In this document: positions 40,781 to 41,315 of the stretch, piece by piece
Layout of the letters: each line of letters begins with the position of its first letter
Position numbering within the stretch: position 1 is the stretch's first letter
NCBI GenBank assembly: GCA_014730115.1
Contig: WJIU01000024.1
Coordinates: 1 to 41,315 of the forward strand
Direction: 5' to 3'
Source of the DNA: Microcaldota archaeon
Lineage (GTDB): Archaea > Micrarchaeota > Micrarchaeia > Anstonellales > Bilamarchaeaceae
DNA length: 41,315 nucleotides
Notes under the pieces: model-generated
Told to the model about the DNA's origin: nothing
The model's database searches: none
The model's input: the letters and a program-made list of their open reading frames with translations, nothing else
Program-made: the position numbers and the translations under genes

Positions 40781-41315
40781 ATGATTCACCTTACAGAAAT
40801 TCCACACAAGAAGGTTGAGAAATTGCTCTGTATCCTTGCATTTTTCGTGTTTGCCGTACTTTCCGTATTCTCCGCCAGATACAGGCCTCTTGCAAAGGAG
40901 GCCTTTGCCTGCGTATTCAAGACGGTAACGCTGAAACCCTGCGACACCGGAATGGACGACCGGCTGAAGGCAGAGGTTGTGTCCGGCCTTCTGAAAGTCT
41001 CCCCGGCTGCCGCGCGCACCGTCAACCGGCATTTCACGGTGCTTTCCTGGGTTTTTGTCCTGCTCACCCTGGGCAGCTTTGCCTACACTGCGTTCGGGGC
41101 CTACAACTTCTATTTCTACGGAAACTGCGACGGCCCCCAGAGCAGCAACATCTGCATACTCAACGACCTTACCGGGGACTACGGGAGGTTCAGCGAGCCC
41201 CAGGAGCTTGTGCCGCCTGAAAACTACAGCGGCATAACATCGGGCAGCCCTGATGCAGAGATAGTCATTGTGGAGTTCGGGTGCTTTACCTGCCCCTACA
41301 CCATGGAGGCGGAAA
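40781..41315 (+). CDS. Membrane-anchored DsbA-like thiol oxidoreductase (truncated by the window end)
   Basis: Open from ATG 40781 to the window edge, 178 codons with no stop, so it is not in the ORF track. Two hydrophobic segments are seen (LLCILAFFVFAVLSVFSA near 16-33; VLSWVFVLLTLGSFAYTAFG near 90-109). A short extracytoplasmic linker follows with NCDGPQSSNIC. A thioredoxin-like strand then leads to FGCFTCPYT, the CxxC-Pro-like active site of DsbA/DsbG-type disulfide enzymes. The C-terminal two thirds of the fold are beyond the window. It would work outside the membrane, oxidising or isomerising disulfides, possibly of the Cys-rich lipoprotein upstream. Confidence 0.7.
   Translation, partial: MIHLTEIPHKKVEKLLCILAFFVFAVLSVFSARYRPLAKEAFACVFKTVTLKPCDTGMDDRLKAEVVSGLLKVSPAAARTVNRHFTVLSWVFVLLTLGSFAYTAFGAYNFYFYGNCDGPQSSNICILNDLTGDYGRFSEPQELVPPENYSGITSGSPDAEIVIVEFGCFTCPYTMEAE

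Noticed and set aside
1-41315. CRISPR arrays, insertion sequences or integrated virus genes
   Set aside because: No regularly spaced direct repeats, transposase or integrase motifs were seen. The repeats in the giant lipoprotein gene are in-frame protein modules.

Overview
The window is archaeal chromosomal DNA. Diagnostic genes are ribosomal proteins eL18, uL13, uS9, uS2, eL8/L7Ae, eS28 and eL24, RNA polymerase subunit Rpo10, elongation factor 1A, a digeranylgeranylglyceryl-phosphate-synthase-like UbiA protein and an AsnRS-derived asparagine synthetase. Many genes start 20-30 bp after a TATA-like box, as leaderless transcripts do, while genes inside operons carry GGTG or GGAGG Shine-Dalgarno sites. 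The lineage cannot be fixed from sequence alone. Compact gene packing, many Lrp-type regulators, lysine-rich ribosomal protein tails and large Cys-rich surface proteins would fit a DPANN-type archaeon or a relative, but this is a low-confidence guess.

Layout. 1-6 kb: the end of a + strand gene, two Lrp/AsnC regulators, the lipid prenyltransferase, the eL18-uL13-uS9-rpo10 operon, a duplicated methyltransferase-like protein and a third Lrp paralogue. 6-11 kb: a channel-like membrane protein, a nucleoside phosphorylase facing a PRTase-like protein, a small secreted/membrane pair and a coiled-coil protein. 11-20 kb: a possible structured RNA or long leader before uS2, a Cys-rich membrane protein, a candidate small RNA, asparagine synthetase, a fourth Lrp protein, a frameshifted gene, EF-1A, AsnRS and a DUF523-DUF1722 protein. 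20-28.5 kb: metal handling (CDF exporter, CopB-type P-ATPase, NikR-like regulator, ZIP transporter), the L7Ae-eS28-eL24-ndk operon, a five-repeat protein of the homing-endonuclease-associated type, a flavodoxin-fold oxidoreductase and a BofA-like membrane protein. 28.8-35.1 kb: an operon of aconitase, isocitrate dehydrogenase and both ATP-citrate lyase subunits. 35.2-41.3 kb: a 1502-residue Cys-rich lipoprotein, a DtxR/MntR-type regulator, and a truncated membrane-anchored DsbA-like oxidoreductase.

How the genes work together. The acn-icd-aclB-aclA operon links 2-oxoglutarate, isocitrate and citrate to acetyl-CoA plus oxaloacetate. It has an ATP-citrate lyase and no citrate synthase in the window, so it reads as a short reductive (citrate-cleaving) branch. 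A perfect 8-bp inverted repeat abuts its TATA box. The second theme is an extracytoplasmic disulfide-rich surface: a lipoprotein with 14 six-Cys modules, a Cys-rich membrane protein, and a CFTC-motif oxidoreductase that could oxidise them. The third is regulation: three Lrp paralogues share nearly the same recognition helix and a YK...NP C-terminal tail, and several translation genes carry 5'-leader hairpins just before their ribosome binding sites.

No CRISPR array, rRNA, recognisable tRNA, transposase or integrase was seen.
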